DNA of 64,000 nt from Chelydra serpentina (Eukaryota > Chordata > Testudines > Chelydridae), in NCBI GenBank assembly GCA_037349315.1, contig JBAIAC010000001.1, positions 31,992,001 to 32,056,000 on the forward strand, given 5' to 3'. The position numbers and the translations under genes are program-made. Of this stretch, positions 23,842 through 34,657 are shown in pieces (the first letter of the stretch is position 1; each line of letters starts with the position of its first letter). Under the pieces are notes generated by a model, which was not told the origin of the DNA, did no database searches, and worked only from the letters and a program-made list of their open reading frames with translations.

Positions 23842-24279
23842 CATAGGTTCTTCTAAACCGACTCAAAGGAGTGGGGGTTATAAAATATGTATGTAAGGGA
23901 TTCCCTGCTTGCCTCTTTTTGAGTCTTGTTCACTCTGGGGTAATTCTAAGAACCGCTCACCCATGATTTATTTGTGAAATTCCTTCAGGAGGGGAAGACA
24001 TGCAAAGGTCCCGAAGCTGCAAACCCAGCAAAACACTGTGATAAAATATTGTAAAGGAGAAAAATAGAAAGCGGAGACAAAACCACTCCCTAGCTACAGA
24101 ATGATTGCATTGGTACAGCCAAGCAGCAGACAGTTCAGAAGGGGGAAACATTATTTATTATAAATCACTGCTCTCAACTGCAGTCTCCTGATGTTGGGAT
24201 CCTCCAAACAATTCAAGAGAGCTCTTTATAGTACCAGAAAGAGAGAAGGAGGGGAGCTCAAGTAAGGATACCAATACAG
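23842..24279. other. No recognised feature
   Basis: Nothing identified. Confidence 0.3.
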
Positions 24280-24512
24280 TAGTGGGAAGTAGTGGTTAAA
24301 GCAGGAGGCTGCAAGTCCAGATACCTGGATTTTTTCCCCATCTCCTCCACTGATTCCCTGTGTGGCTTTTGGCAAGTCATGAAACCTTTCTATGCCTCTC
24401 AACCCTTCTCTACAATGGGGATAGTGATACCGGTCCAAAATGTAAAGAACATTGAGATCCTTGGAAAGAAGCTGTCCTATACTACAAGTGGAAAAGTATC
24501 ATCACCAAACAA
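24280..24512 (+). mobile_element. MIR-like SINE
   Basis: Shows AGTGGTTAAAGCAGGAGGCT, GATACCTGGATTTTTTCCCC, CTGTGTGGCTTTTGGCAAGTC and CTACAATGGGGATAGTGATA in MIR order. It runs into ACATTGAGATCCTTGG, giving nearly the whole length. Confidence 0.8.
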
Positions 24513-24515
24513 TAT

Positions 24516-25224
24516 GGGCCAGATCCTGAGATAGCATACATTGGAATAACTCAATTAAAGTCAATGGAGCTATGCCCATTTACACCAGCTGAGGACCTGG
24601 CCCCAGGATCTTAAATATTTATCTTGTATATCCTAATTGATTAAATGTATTCCTTTATTGGGAATACATAGCGCTTGATCCACAGCTGATTGAAATCAGT
24701 GCACAAATATCTATTGACTTCAGTGAGGTTTGGATCAGGTCCTCAGGCCTCGATTCAGCAAAATACTTAAGCAGGAACTTAACTTTGAGCACCTGACAAG
24801 TCCCACTGATGCCAATAAACCTACTTACATGCTTAAATTATGCACCTGCTTAAATACCTTGCTGATTCAGAGCCTTGCTGCTTGATCCTGCTAGTTGCTG
24901 AGCAATCTGGCCTGGATACAGCAGAGCACAGTAAGCCCATGCTTAACTTGAAGTACACGCATGCTCCCACTGAAGTCAATGGGACTATGCACTTGATTAA
25001 AAATAACTATGTTCTTAAATGCTTTGCTGAAGCAAGACCAAAATGCTCAGTACTTTGCAGGACTGGGATCTTATTGAGTTTGTGAGAATATTAATCATTT
25101 GGGTTATTTAGACACAGAGAACTAAATCCTGCTCTCACTTACACTAATGTAAATCTAGAGTATCTCCACTGAAGTCAATGGAGTTACTCCAGTTTTACAC
25201 CAGCGTACCTGAGAGCAGAATTTG
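24516..25224. mobile_element. Cluster of five palindromic mini-elements
   Basis: Five units, roughly 24516-24604, 24673-24748, 24747-24876, 24930-25045 and 25123-25224, lie almost end to end. Each has facing terminal words (GGGCCAGATCCTGAG with AGGACCTGGCCCC; CTGCTCTCACTTAC with GAGAGCAGAATTTGG). Each also has a central dyad built on a TTGACTTCAATGG-like core (ACTGAAGTCAATGGAG in unit 5). None codes. They look like hairpin MITEs or a terminal-repeat-only family; I do not assign a superfamily. Confidence 0.6.
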
Positions 25225-26032
25225 GCTCAGAGTGTATTAACTGTCTCTGGGGTGTTCTGCAATTTGAAGGATACCTTCGCTAGAGCTTCTAAGTTTCTCA
25301 CTGATGCTGCAGAACTATCTATTATTTTGGGTAATCAGGAGATTATTTTCCATCTCTGTAATATTAATTTCTTGGCTTCTATCAGCATAGCCCCAGGGAA
25401 CAATCTTTCATCCTTGTTACACAGATCACCTATTATTGATAAATTCCGTAATATGGATAGTACTTTTCTGTCAGCCTTTGAATTGAATACATTTATGCAG
25501 CAGTTACTGTTTTAATCTTTAAAATATACCCCAAATGCCAGGACACTATTTCTCTCATGACTTATCTAATATCTTTTGCTTTTTTTCCCTAGTAACAGTT
25601 TGAATTATCAGAGGCAAACACTGACTCGAAGGGCTCTCAGAGGCATCTAGTGGTTCAGAGGAGAAACTGCATTTCATGGCTGACTTTTGTTCATCCTTCT
25701 GTATGTTGTAACAGTAGCTCCTGGAGTCAGTGGATAATGATCACTGCTATGTGACAGGGGTTTAACCTTTTCCAACCATAATCAATATCGGGTGACTGGG
25801 AGCCAGGGAGAAAAGATCAGTCTCTTACCAGCTCTCAAACCTTTATTACACCTGTGACACTGCAGCTGCAAACACAACAGGCTGGAGGAGAATAGGGACT
25901 GCTCTGCATCCATTCGTGGCGTGCGACTGGTGCATGCAGGAAGCAGATTGCACCTCAGTGGGGGGTAGTAGCTCCAGGGTGGTACTATGATTAGGGTGGC
26001 ATGAGGCATGATGCTGAATTCTGCCCATCATG
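25225..26032. other. No recognised gene
   Basis: A 97-codon frame at 25222-25515 plus overlaps it. That frame has no recognisable motif and its composition is ordinary for non-coding AT-rich sequence. Confidence 0.35.
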
Positions 26033-26605
26033 CAATTTGATTATTCCCCTCTATTCGGCACTGGTGAGGCCTCATTTGGAGTACTGTGTCCAGTTTTGGG
26101 CCCCACACTACAAGAAGGATGTGGATAAATTGGAAAGAGTCCAACGGAGGGCAACAAAAATGATTAGGGGGCTGGAGCACATGACTTATGAGGAGAGGCT
26201 GAGGGAACTGAGATTGTTTAGCCTGCAGAAGAGAAGAGTGAGGGGGGATTTGATAGCTGCTTTCAACTACCTAAAAGGGGGTTCCAAAGAGGATGGATCT
26301 AGACTGTTCTCAGTGGTAGAAGATGACAGAACAAGGAGTAATGGTCTCAAGTTGCAGAGGGGGAGGTTTAGGTTGGATATTAGGAAAAACTTTTTCACTA
26401 GTAGGGTGGTGAAGCACTGGAATGGGTTACCTAGGGAGGTGGTGGAATCTCCTTCCTTAGAGGTTTTTAAGGTCAGGCTTGACAAAGCCCTGGCTGGGAT
26501 GATCTAGTTGGGGTTGGTCCTGCTTTGAGCAGGGGGTTGGACTAGATGACCTCCTGAGGTCCCTTCCAACCCTGAGATTCTATGATTCTATGATTCTATG
26601 ATTTA
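26033..26605 (+). mobile_element. CR1 LINE, 5'-truncated 3' end
   Basis: About 570 bp comprising the end of ORF2, a short 3' UTR (GTTGGTCCTGCTTTGAGCAG; ACTAGATGACCTCCTGAGGT) and the hallmark terminal repeats of GATTCTAT at about 26575-26602. It has the same 3' UTR as the tail of the Cry I SINE at 41598, which is thought to borrow CR1 machinery. 5' truncation is the usual state for CR1. Confidence 0.95.
26037..26507 (+). pseudogene. CR1 ORF2 C-terminal domain remnant
   Basis: An open frame continues from upstream non-CR1 sequence into the last ~155 residues of CR1 ORF2. Motifs in order are [64 protein letters not shown] and [14 protein letters not shown], ending LDKALAGMI before the stop. The endonuclease and the catalytic reverse transcriptase core are absent because the copy is 5'-truncated, so it cannot act on its own. 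The reading frame over the retained part is intact, which suggests a relatively recent insertion. The apparent ATG at 26001 is in flanking DNA. Confidence 0.93.
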
Positions 26606-28354
26606 ATGGCACACATTAAAAGTGAAGCTATTACAGTACAAAATACTGCTGACTCTGCTAGAAACAGTCTCCCAAGGACAGAATTATTGCAGGCTGAGCA
26701 TAGCTGCCACAGTTACATGCATCCCCTTCAAAAACCCCACTCATCCGCCAAACACAGGCTGTCGCTTCATGGCGTTAAGAAGCAATCAAAGGATTCTGCC
26801 TGTGTGGCCCACTAAATCTATACGTCAAAGACTCATTTAAGCCTTCCTTCTTAAATGTTATTATTTGTATTTCATTAGCATCTAGAAGTCCCAAATGAGA
26901 GCCAGGCCAATTGTACTGGGCACTGTATGAGCACAATTTACAATCTAAAGGAACCTTAGGAGAAAGGAAAGGATATTTAGTAATATGTGTATATATATAG
27001 TGTGTGCGTGTGCGCGCGAGCACGAGCATGAGCGCGTACATCCATGCACCTGTCACTGGTTGGGGTCACAATTGTTCAGCTGTGTGCCATGTTATTAGCA
27101 GCTCTTGAGCTTCCCCTTTAGGGGCCTGTGCTTTTGGCCAATCAGCCTTCTAGCCCCACAATTCAACAATCTTTCAAGCAGCCATGATCTGCTATCTGAT
27201 GACATCTGGGGTGACATCCAGAGGGTTAAAACAGTGTGCCTCGAAAGGGAATTGTTATTTCATTTAAATATTGCAGTCCAAGCCATCCATGCTAGAGACT
27301 GTTCTCCACCACGTTAAACAGCAGCAAGGGAGAGGGAAAAGAAATAAAGGGCCCAAGCTTATTCAGACATCAATGATCAGCCTTTCTATTGATTGAAGAT
27401 ATCGCAGAGAAACAACAACATTGGACAGACAGGGTGGACTGAATGCACTTCAAGAGAAAATTATTTCAGGTAGCAGAAACATTTAAAGGGATCAAAAGAT
27501 ACATATCGTAGGCTAGCGGGAGAAATGATGCTGGAAATGTAGACGTCTATTGAAAGGTATGATTTGATCCCTGGAAAGCTACTTACGGAAGATAGAGCGA
27601 TTTAAGATCAAGTTAGAGGATATAAAGAATAAAATGATTCAGAGTCACATCTGAATGCTGGATATCCCTGACTGGATGGAAACAAGACAGACAAATCACA
27701 TTTTTGCTACAACTTCAGGAGCCCTCTCCTTGTAACTGCAGTGTAGGGAAGCAGCTGAGCTGCGGCTGGTGAGCTCAGACAAGAAGCAATTTCTTTTCAT
27801 GTCACACTGCGCTGGGTGAATGCTTCAGAAAAATCCCCATGAATATTCATCCTTGTTTTGAAACAGAGTCTTTTGTGTTCCATTTCTGGGGACTCTTTTG
27901 TGTTCAGCTTTCCAGGAACACGTATGCAATTGAACACTGCAAGGACAAATATCCACAGAAAGTGAATTGTAAGCTTGTATGCTTAGATTCTCTCAGAAAG
28001 CCATTATAAACGTCCTTTCTATGAGCCGCAGGTATTTCCTGCCCCCGCTTTCCTCCTGTTTAACAGGAAATTTCCTTCCACTGTTAGAATCATCTCCTAA
28101 CTCCTTCTACAATTCCTTACTTATGTGCCCCACTTCTTTCCTTCCTCTCCCTGACCCATTTAGTTGACGACTACTCCCTGTGGGCACTAGCAGGAAGCAG
28201 TCCCAGCACTCAGGTGGGCAGAAAAGCTACAGCTATCCCCTCCACAGGGGACACAAGAGGTGGGGAAGTTCCTTGTGTGCTCTTCCCCACCATTTGTGCC
28301 AGCCCTAGTTGATTCCTGTATTAGAAGTAGGATGGGCTAGTAGGATGACCGTGA
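26606..28354. other. No recognised gene; L2/MIR scrap and alternating purine-pyrimidine run
   Basis: About 26860-26960 (TAGCATCTAGAAGTCCCAA, GGGCACTGTATGAGCACAA) looks like a minus-strand MIR/L2 scrap. 26985-27045 is an alternating TGTGTATATATA / GTGTGCGTGTGCGCGCG run. The rest is unassigned. Confidence 0.45.
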
Positions 28355-28475
28355 ATGAAGACTTGGAAGTGCCTGGGTTCTAATCCTTGCTCTACCACTA
28401 ACTGCTTTCCTTTGGGTCTTGAGTGACTGACATCCCGTTCCATAACTCAGTTTGCCCATCTGTGAAATGGGGATA
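28355..28475 (+). mobile_element. MIR-like SINE, 5' part (split)
   Basis: GTGCCTGGGTTCTAATCCTT, TTGCTCTACCACTAACTGC and CTGTGAAATGGGGATA are MIR wording. The element stops abruptly at GGGGATA, where the LTR-like element 28476-29482 begins, and resumes at 29483. Confidence 0.8.
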
Positions 28476-29482
28476 TGTGATAGGGCATATATGCCACACA
28501 GGCTCCAGAAGGGTTAAGGTGGGCCTGAGGAGGCCAAATAGCATACCAGGCTGCATCTGGAGGGAGAGCTAGGCTTACCTGAGGATGAAGTCCAGAAAGG
28601 GAAAAGCTGAGGGAGGACTATAAACAGAGGAAGTTGAGAACAGAAAAGAGCTGCAAAGAGAGAGTCTGCTCTCACTCCCTGGGATTATCCAGAGCAGAGA
28701 AACCCCAGAGAGAGGAGGTAGGGAGTTTCCTATCTCTGAGAGGGGCCTGGGGAAGGCAGACAGCAGAAGGCCACAGGGATGGAATTAATCCCGGTAGTGG
28801 GCTCTGAAAAGGGGGCAAGGCACAGAGAGGAAGACCTAAAGATTGGTGTTCCAGGAGAGACAGGAAATAGGAAGATCTAAAGAGAAGCCAGAGGCCCAGG
28901 AACCAGAGTAGAGGGTGTGTTAAACACAGTCTGCAGAGAAGCAGCACATGGGGCCTGGAGGTAGGAAGTGACTGGTAGGGAAACTCCATCCAACCCTCTG
29001 CTCTGGGTTCTACCCCAGGGACCCTGTATGAAGCATATAGGTCTGCTCCTTTAGATTTGCTGTTCTATCTAAAGGAGCAGACCTAGATACTTCATACAGG
29101 GTCCCTGGGGTAGAACCCAGAGCAGAGGTTTGGATGCAGTTTCCCTACCAGTCCCCGGGAAGGGGCATACAAGCCCAAAGTAAGGACTACAGAGCCCAGG
29201 GTGGGGCTGAAGATGACGTCTCAAGAATGGGCTGAGGAATAGCCCAAAGGAGACAGAAGGATCTTTTGTGCTGGGACACTTTTTGGACTTTTAGTTGGAC
29301 TTTTGTTATCCCAGAAGGGGTGGGGAAATAAACCGTGACCTGGCTGGAGAGCCAACTCATGGGAAGAGGTGGACCACCGGAGGATCAACATGGCTGTCAG
29401 CAAGGAGGACCAGAATGGGGAGAGAGCCACCACATCATATCCAACCACAAAGAGGAGTTCTGGCAGTGACTCCTCCCTTCAA
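28476..29482 (+). mobile_element. LTR-like element inserted in MIR, 5-bp duplication GGATA
   Basis: About 1.0 kb beginning TGTGATAGGG. GGATA precedes it (28471-28475) and follows it (29483-29487), and the interrupted MIR continues on the far side. This is strong evidence of a real insertion with a 5-bp target duplication. TATAAA at 28619-28624 precedes AATAAA at 29327-29332, the LTR order on the plus strand. There is no coding frame, so a solo LTR or non-autonomous relative is likely. It contains a large hairpin (28970-29153). It resembles 21182-21952 in length, opening and purine richness. Confidence 0.72.
28970..29153. repeat. 87-bp inverted repeat (hairpin) within the LTR-like element
   Basis: Arms 28970-29056 and 29067-29153 are inverted copies that differ at about four positions of 87, with a 10-nt spacer (TTGCTGTTCT). 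The arms include CTCTGCTCTGGGTTCTACCC. It looks like a local inverted duplication of LTR sequence. Confidence 0.9.
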
Positions 29483-29585
29483 GGATAACAATTTCATTTC
29501 AGAGTTGTTAGTTAATATCTGTCAAGCACTTTGAGCATATAAAGTATTGCATACCAGTAAATGCTAAATATCTAATAACAAAGAG
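29483..29585 (+). mobile_element. MIR-like SINE, 3' part (split)
   Basis: GGATAACAATTTCATTTCAG, TCAAGCACTTTGAGCATATA and AAGTATTGCATACCAG continue the MIR broken at 28475. Confidence 0.75.
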
Positions 29586-30438
29586 TGTTCTCCTAATTAG
29601 GGCCCCAAATCCTTGGGAATCAAGAAAAGTGTAGTTTTTCGCAAAACTTTGTTTGTTTGTTTTTTGTTTGGTTTTCTTTTTTAAGCTGATCTAGGTCTCT
29701 TCTTTTGCTGCTGCAGTCCCAGCAACAGATGGAATTGGTGATGGCCTCAGATCTGCAAGGCTAATCAGGACACATATTTTCAATAAAGAAATTGTCTTGG
29801 GTGTTTTTTGTTTTTTTGTTTGGTTGGTTGGTTGGGGGGTTTTTTTGGTTTTAGTTTTATTTTAATGGCATAAACTGTTTTGTGCGGATTTCTGACTTTC
29901 TTTGACGTCTCTGGAATATATAGAACTGTTGATAATAACACACAGAGTGCGGGATCATAAAATGATCCTGCACCAAAGGGAAACAGTCTAATAAGTCCCC
30001 ACGGCAGAATCTAAAGAGACTTCGGCATTGCTTGTCTGCTGAGTGACAGCGCCTGATGAAAGGCAAGTGGACCAGTTCCAGATTTCAATGCCCCTGCTCC
30101 ATCAGAAGTTAGGTGCTCCAACTTTATCCTCTAGGGGATTTATACAGACTCTGCTTCCCTCTATCTTTCTCTTTCACAGAGAACCAGAACTAATGACTCT
30201 CTAGAATGGAAACTGGCCATATAGGTGCATTGAGCAAAGATTCTGTTCAGCCCAGGCTCAAAATTCTAGTGTCATTCCAAAGTGTAACAAGTTCATCCAC
30301 TCACTAAAACCTTCCTTCCTTTCCCTCTTATTTTATATGACAGTTGGATGGTTATTTTAATATTATTCTGTATCCTTTAGAAAACATCAAAAGTGAGGAG
30401 AGTTTTGTCCAGGGGCTAGAGCTAGGGGGACAGGGCAT
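29586..30438. other. GT/T-rich simple repeats, otherwise unassigned
   Basis: TTTGTTTG-type runs at about 29645-29680 and TTTTTTGTTTGGTTGGTTGG at 29800-29855. No gene seen. Confidence 0.5.
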
Positions 30439-30660
30439 CAAAACTGCTCAGTTTTATCCACTTTATGCCACTGTCTTGCCACATTACCTTGCAAATGAGT
30501 CACTTAGCCTCTTTTTCCTCTGCTCGGGAAGCGGGATGTAATTAATAATATCTACCTCACAGGGATGATATGTGCTGCGATATGTAATGGCTTAGCATTT
30601 GCAAAGTTCTTTGTGAGCCTCAGATGCACGTCTCGATAGAAATGCAATGTATTGTTATCG
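30439..30660 (+). mobile_element. MIR-like SINE
   Basis: CACATTACCTTGCAAATGAGTCAC, ACCTCACAGGGATGATATGTG and TAGCATTTGCAAAGTTCTTTG follow MIR order and spacing. Diverged. Confidence 0.7.
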
Positions 30661-31504
30661 CACAGGATAAATAAACATTCTGCAGAACCAATGCTGCCTG
30701 ATTCATGGCATATTAAAACCCACGAAATGCGGGAATTGATACATCACTGTAATTCAGACAAACAAAGGGAAATCTGTTTGCTTGATTGCACTACTAATAA
30801 TGTCATCAATGTCTTTCACTGACATCTTAACCTGAGAGCAAAGCTCCAAAGTGTATCAGGAAAATCCAGGACTCCAAGATGGAAATAAATGAAATTCCAT
30901 TTAGGGTATAATGAATAGCAGCTTTATTCTGGGTCGAATCCACTGAGGAAACTCCATCAATCTGCTCCATGTGCATAGGGGCTGGGAGTCCTCAGTGGTC
31001 TCCCTACCCACCACTACTATAATGTCCTGCCTTTGCATCTGTGAGTGAATGATGTCTCCCTCCAGCACCTGGCATATGGAGAGCATAAGGGACCTACAAG
31101 AGCTCTCCTTCAAGTCATCTAGTAAAGGCTTATGCTTTTTAGAACTGGGGGATGACCGTTCCAATCCCAGCTCCCTGCATGTATGTAATATGTGTAACAG
31201 TTGTGTCCACTGTACTCAGCATGAGGATTCTTTACACTGTCTCTCCTTAATTATCTAGCTGCAACCCTTTGCCATAGTTCCTCAGGTAGCAAGCTACCTT
31301 CTTGCCTTCGCAACTAGAATATTAGTCTGGCAGTGTTCCCTGTCCTGCCTGAAACAGATGGGCAGAGTGGGGAGCCAAGTTCTCCTTACACTGCCCAACA
31401 CACATGGGACTGCTCCCCAAGTCATATGGTTTAGGCTGGATCAGGAAACTGTTGATAGTCTTGTATGTGTATAATATGTGTAGCTTATCAAATAATTTCC
31501 TTCC
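30661..31504. other. No recognised feature
   Basis: No motif-bearing frame or repeat end. Confidence 0.3.
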
Positions 31505-31910
31505 ACCAAATAATAATAACTAGCTCTTATATAGTGCTCTTCCCCAGTAGATCTCAAAGGCCCACATTTTTAAAGGTATATAAATGTTGTGGTGCTGAGA
31601 GTGTCAACACCTAAATCCCATTTTCAAGTGTTTTAGGCTCCTAAGTGCCTAAATCCCTTTTGAAAATTAGACTTGGGCTCCTAAATTAGTTAGACATTCC
31701 CACGGTGAGCACTGCAACACCTAAATACCTTTACAAATCTGGGCCAACGTGCTTTAAGAAGGATGTGAGTATCATTATCACTGTTTTATGGATGGGGAAA
31801 CTGAGGCACAGAGTGGTTAAAATCACTTTCACAAAGTCGCCAACGGGCGAAGTCAGGACTAACCCAGGTCTCCAGAGTCTCAGGCCCTAGCCACTGGGCC
31901 ACACTGTCCC
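31505..31910 (-). mobile_element. MIR-like SINE split by a palindromic element
   Basis: 31505-31558 (TAGCTCTTATATAGTGCTCT, AGTAGATCTCAAAG) and 31746-31910 (GTATCATTATCACTGTTTTA, GGATGGGGAAACTGAGGCAC) together match the uninterrupted copy at 41228-41470 in the same orientation. Confidence 0.8.
31559..31745. mobile_element. Palindromic mini-element nested in MIR
   Basis: 187 bp with inverted ends of about 40 bp: GGCCCACATTTTTAAAGGTA on the left against ACCTTTACAAATCTGGGCC on the right. The interior repeats CACCTAAATC and CTAAGTGCCTAAAT on both strands. It is inserted exactly where a MIR copy is interrupted. No coding potential. Confidence 0.8.
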
Positions 31911-32415
31911 CTCCTCCTTCATCTCCTTTTTTTAATGTCCACAAAGATTCTTTCTGGTGTGACTTTAATACATAGGTTTCCCCTTGGGGGGCTGGAAGAA
32001 GGCTAATGAATCATTTGAGAGCCTATTTCCTTACCATGTGAATGAAGGTGCTGTATGTCTTTTTCAGACAGTCTGCTTGATATTATGGCTCAATAAAAAT
32101 TGAACCCACAAACATACATACAGCAGGTATACAGTGCACTAGAAACCAGCTAGACACTGCCCTAGACAATAATATATTTCTCTACTGGCCGCAGAAAGAT
32201 TATTGTTCAGGGCCGTTGTTTCTTCCAGAAAAGTCACACACCCCCCCCCCCACCCCAGATATTGTGCTTGAGTAAAGTAGGAGCTTTTCTGGGATACTTT
32301 TGCTATGATGTGGGATATAAGGATCCACTTGATTTCCTTTTTCCTTCAGTGTACTGCACAGTCTGACAACTGAAGGGTTAAACCTGAACACCCACAATGG
32401 CCCCAGCCACTGCAA
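31911..32415. other. No recognised feature; short C-tract
   Basis: Only a C run at 32240-32253 stands out. Confidence 0.3.
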
Positions 32416-32762
32416 TAACACTGGTCTACAATTTTTGAGAAGTCATCTGCTTCAGAGATAAAATGTGCTATTTAGTATGTATTTTGATGTGCTGAATTCA
32501 AATATGACAATTAAAACACTGATTGGCTACTGTTTCAAAGATATTTAAGCTTTTACATTTTATGTCTATGTATATTGTGTAGATAGTAGAGTTTTAATCA
32601 TAAATTGTAAACCTAGGTCTTTTCATGTGTTTATGGTTGCTTTACATGATACTATTTCACCTGTCCTGTTTATGTAACACTTTAAAAATCAGCAAAGGGG
32701 TTATATAAATAAAATTTATTATGAAAAAAAAGGCAAAAAACGATTATGTACATAGTTTAGTC

Positions 32763-34438
32763 CTATTCAGTGTCTACTCGGCGCTTCTTGGCTTGTCTCT
32801 TGTATTCATTAAATGGAGCATCCCTTGTCACTGTCCAGCAATAGTCTGCAAGCATTGATGGGCTCCATTTGCCCTGATAGCGTTTCTCCATTGTTGCAAT
32901 GTCCTGGTGAAATCGCTCGCCATGCTCGTCGCTCACTGCTCCACAGTTCGGTGGAAAAAAATCTAGATGAGAGTGCAAAAAATGTATCTTTAGTGACATG
33001 TTGCAACCAAGGCTTTTGTATGCCTTGAGGAGGTTTTCCACCAACAACCTGTAGTTGTCTGCCTTGTTGTTTCCGAGAAAATTTATTGCCACTAACTGGA
33101 AGGCTTTCCATGCCTTTTTTTCCTTGCCACGCAGTGCATGGTCAAATGCATCATCTCGAAGAAGTTCACGAATCTGAGGACCAACAAAGACACCTTCCTT
33201 TATCTTAGCTTCACTTAACCTTGGAAATTTTCCATGGAGGTACTTGAAAGCTGCTTGTGTTTTGTCAATGGCCTGGACAAAGTTCTTCATCAGACCCAGC
33301 TTGATGTGTAAGGGTGGTAACAAAATCTTCCTTGATTCAACAAGTGGTGGATGCTGAACACTTTTCCTCCCAGGCTCCAATGACTGTCGGAGTGGCCAAT
33401 CTTTCTTGATGTAGTGGGAATCTCTTGCACGACTATCCCATTCGCAGAGAAAACAGCAGTACTTTGTGTATCCAGTCTGCAGACCAAGCAAGAGAGCAAC
33501 AACCTTCAAATCGCCACAAAGCTGCCACTGATGTTGGTCATAGTTTATGCACCTCAAAAGTTGTTTCATGTTGTCATAGGTTTCCTTCATATGGACTGCA
33601 TGACCAACTGGAATTGATGGCAAAACATTGCCATTCTGCAGTAAAACAGCTTTAAGACTCGTCTTCGATGAATCAATGAACAGTCTCCACTCATCTGGAT
33701 CGTGAGGGCTGCCATCACACCATCGATGTTGTTGCAGGCTACAAGATCACCTTCCATGAAGAAGAATGGGACAAGATCCTTTTGACGGTCATGGAACATG
33801 GAAACCCTAACATCACCCGCCAGGAGATTCCACTGCTGTAGTCTGGAGCCCAAAAGCTCTGCCTTACTCTTGGGTAGTTCCAAATCCCTGACAAGGTCAT
33901 TCAGTTCACCTTGTGTGATGAGGTGTGGTTCAGAGGAGGAGGATGGGAGAAAATGTGGGTCCTGTGACATTGATGGTTCAGGACCAGAAGTTTCATCCTC
34001 TTCCTCGTCTGACTCAAGTGAGAATGATTCTGGTGCATCAGGAAGCGGCAGTCCTTCTCCGTGGGGTACTGGGCGTATAGCTGATGGAATGTTTGGATAA
34101 TGCACAGTCCACTTTTTCTTCTTTCCCAACTGGAGGCACCATGCAGAAGTAACAATTGCTGGTATGATCTGTTGGCTCTCTCCAAATCATTGGCACTGCA
34201 AAAGGCATAGATTTCCTTTTCCTGTTCAACCACTGGCGAAGATTTGTTGCACAAGTGTTGCAGCATATGTGTGGGGCCCACCTCTTGTCCTGATCTCCAA
34301 TTTTGCAGCCAAAATAAAGGTGATAGGCTTTCTTAACCATAGTGGTTATACTGCGCTTGTGTGATGCAAAAGTCACTTCACCACAAACATAGCAGAAGTT
34401 ATCTGTTCAGAAGTACTGTTCACACAAGTACGAGGCAT
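32763..34438 (-). pseudogene. Transposase-like zinc-finger/DDE protein, frameshifted
   Basis: A gene of about 560 codons in three or more frames. Start near 34438 (MPRTCVN); a shift near 34400 leads to FCYVCGEVTF; then GCKIGDQDKRWAP, ICCNTC and NCYFCM, a cysteine-rich zinc-binding N-terminus. A second shift near 34120 opens the frame 34129-33587 with an acidic, serine-rich linker and LITQGELNDLVRDLEL. A third shift near 33690 opens the last frame, ending at 32763. In it FIDSSKTSLKAV (D codon 33672-33674), CGDLKVVALLLG, CCFLCEW (CxxC) and SDEHGERFHQ resemble the D...D...CxxC...E layout of CMC-type DDE transposases. I recall similar uncharacterised proteins in many animals. Assigning catalytic residues is inference. 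Lying inside inverted termini, it is a transposon gene and not a host gene. Confidence 0.75.
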
Positions 34439-34575
34439 CTCTGCTCACTTTGGCTACACAGAAATGTGTCCCTTTGCAAAATCAAACACTGACAAATAAG
34501 AGAGCACGACACTGTATGATTTCTAGAGCTGATATAGGGCAATTTGTTCAGCAGAGTGATGTAAGCTTCGTTATG

Positions 34576-34657
34576 ATTGCATCATCCATGACTTCTAGGA
34601 ATAACATGATGCAATTCATATCATGTATGATGCAATACCAGCTTCAGATTGCATCAT
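34576..34657. repeat. Subterminal ATTGCATCAT motif array
   Basis: ATTGCATCAT or its complement occurs at 34576-34585, 34606-34615, 34627-34636 and 34648-34657, near the right end of the transposon. Arrays of short subterminal repeats in both orientations are transposase-binding sites in CACTA-type elements; the role here is inferred. Confidence 0.6.

Noticed and set aside
24516..25224. CRISPR-like or satellite array
   Set aside because: The units are palindromic, of unequal length and not identical direct repeats; the genome is eukaryotic.
25222..25515. 97-codon frame as a possible exon
   Set aside because: No splice signals in convincing position, no motif, and it begins in a palindromic mini-element.
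32763..33623. 286-codon open frame as an intact host gene
   Set aside because: It is only the last part of a protein whose upstream portions lie in two or more other frames, and the whole sits between inverted termini with TAA flanks.
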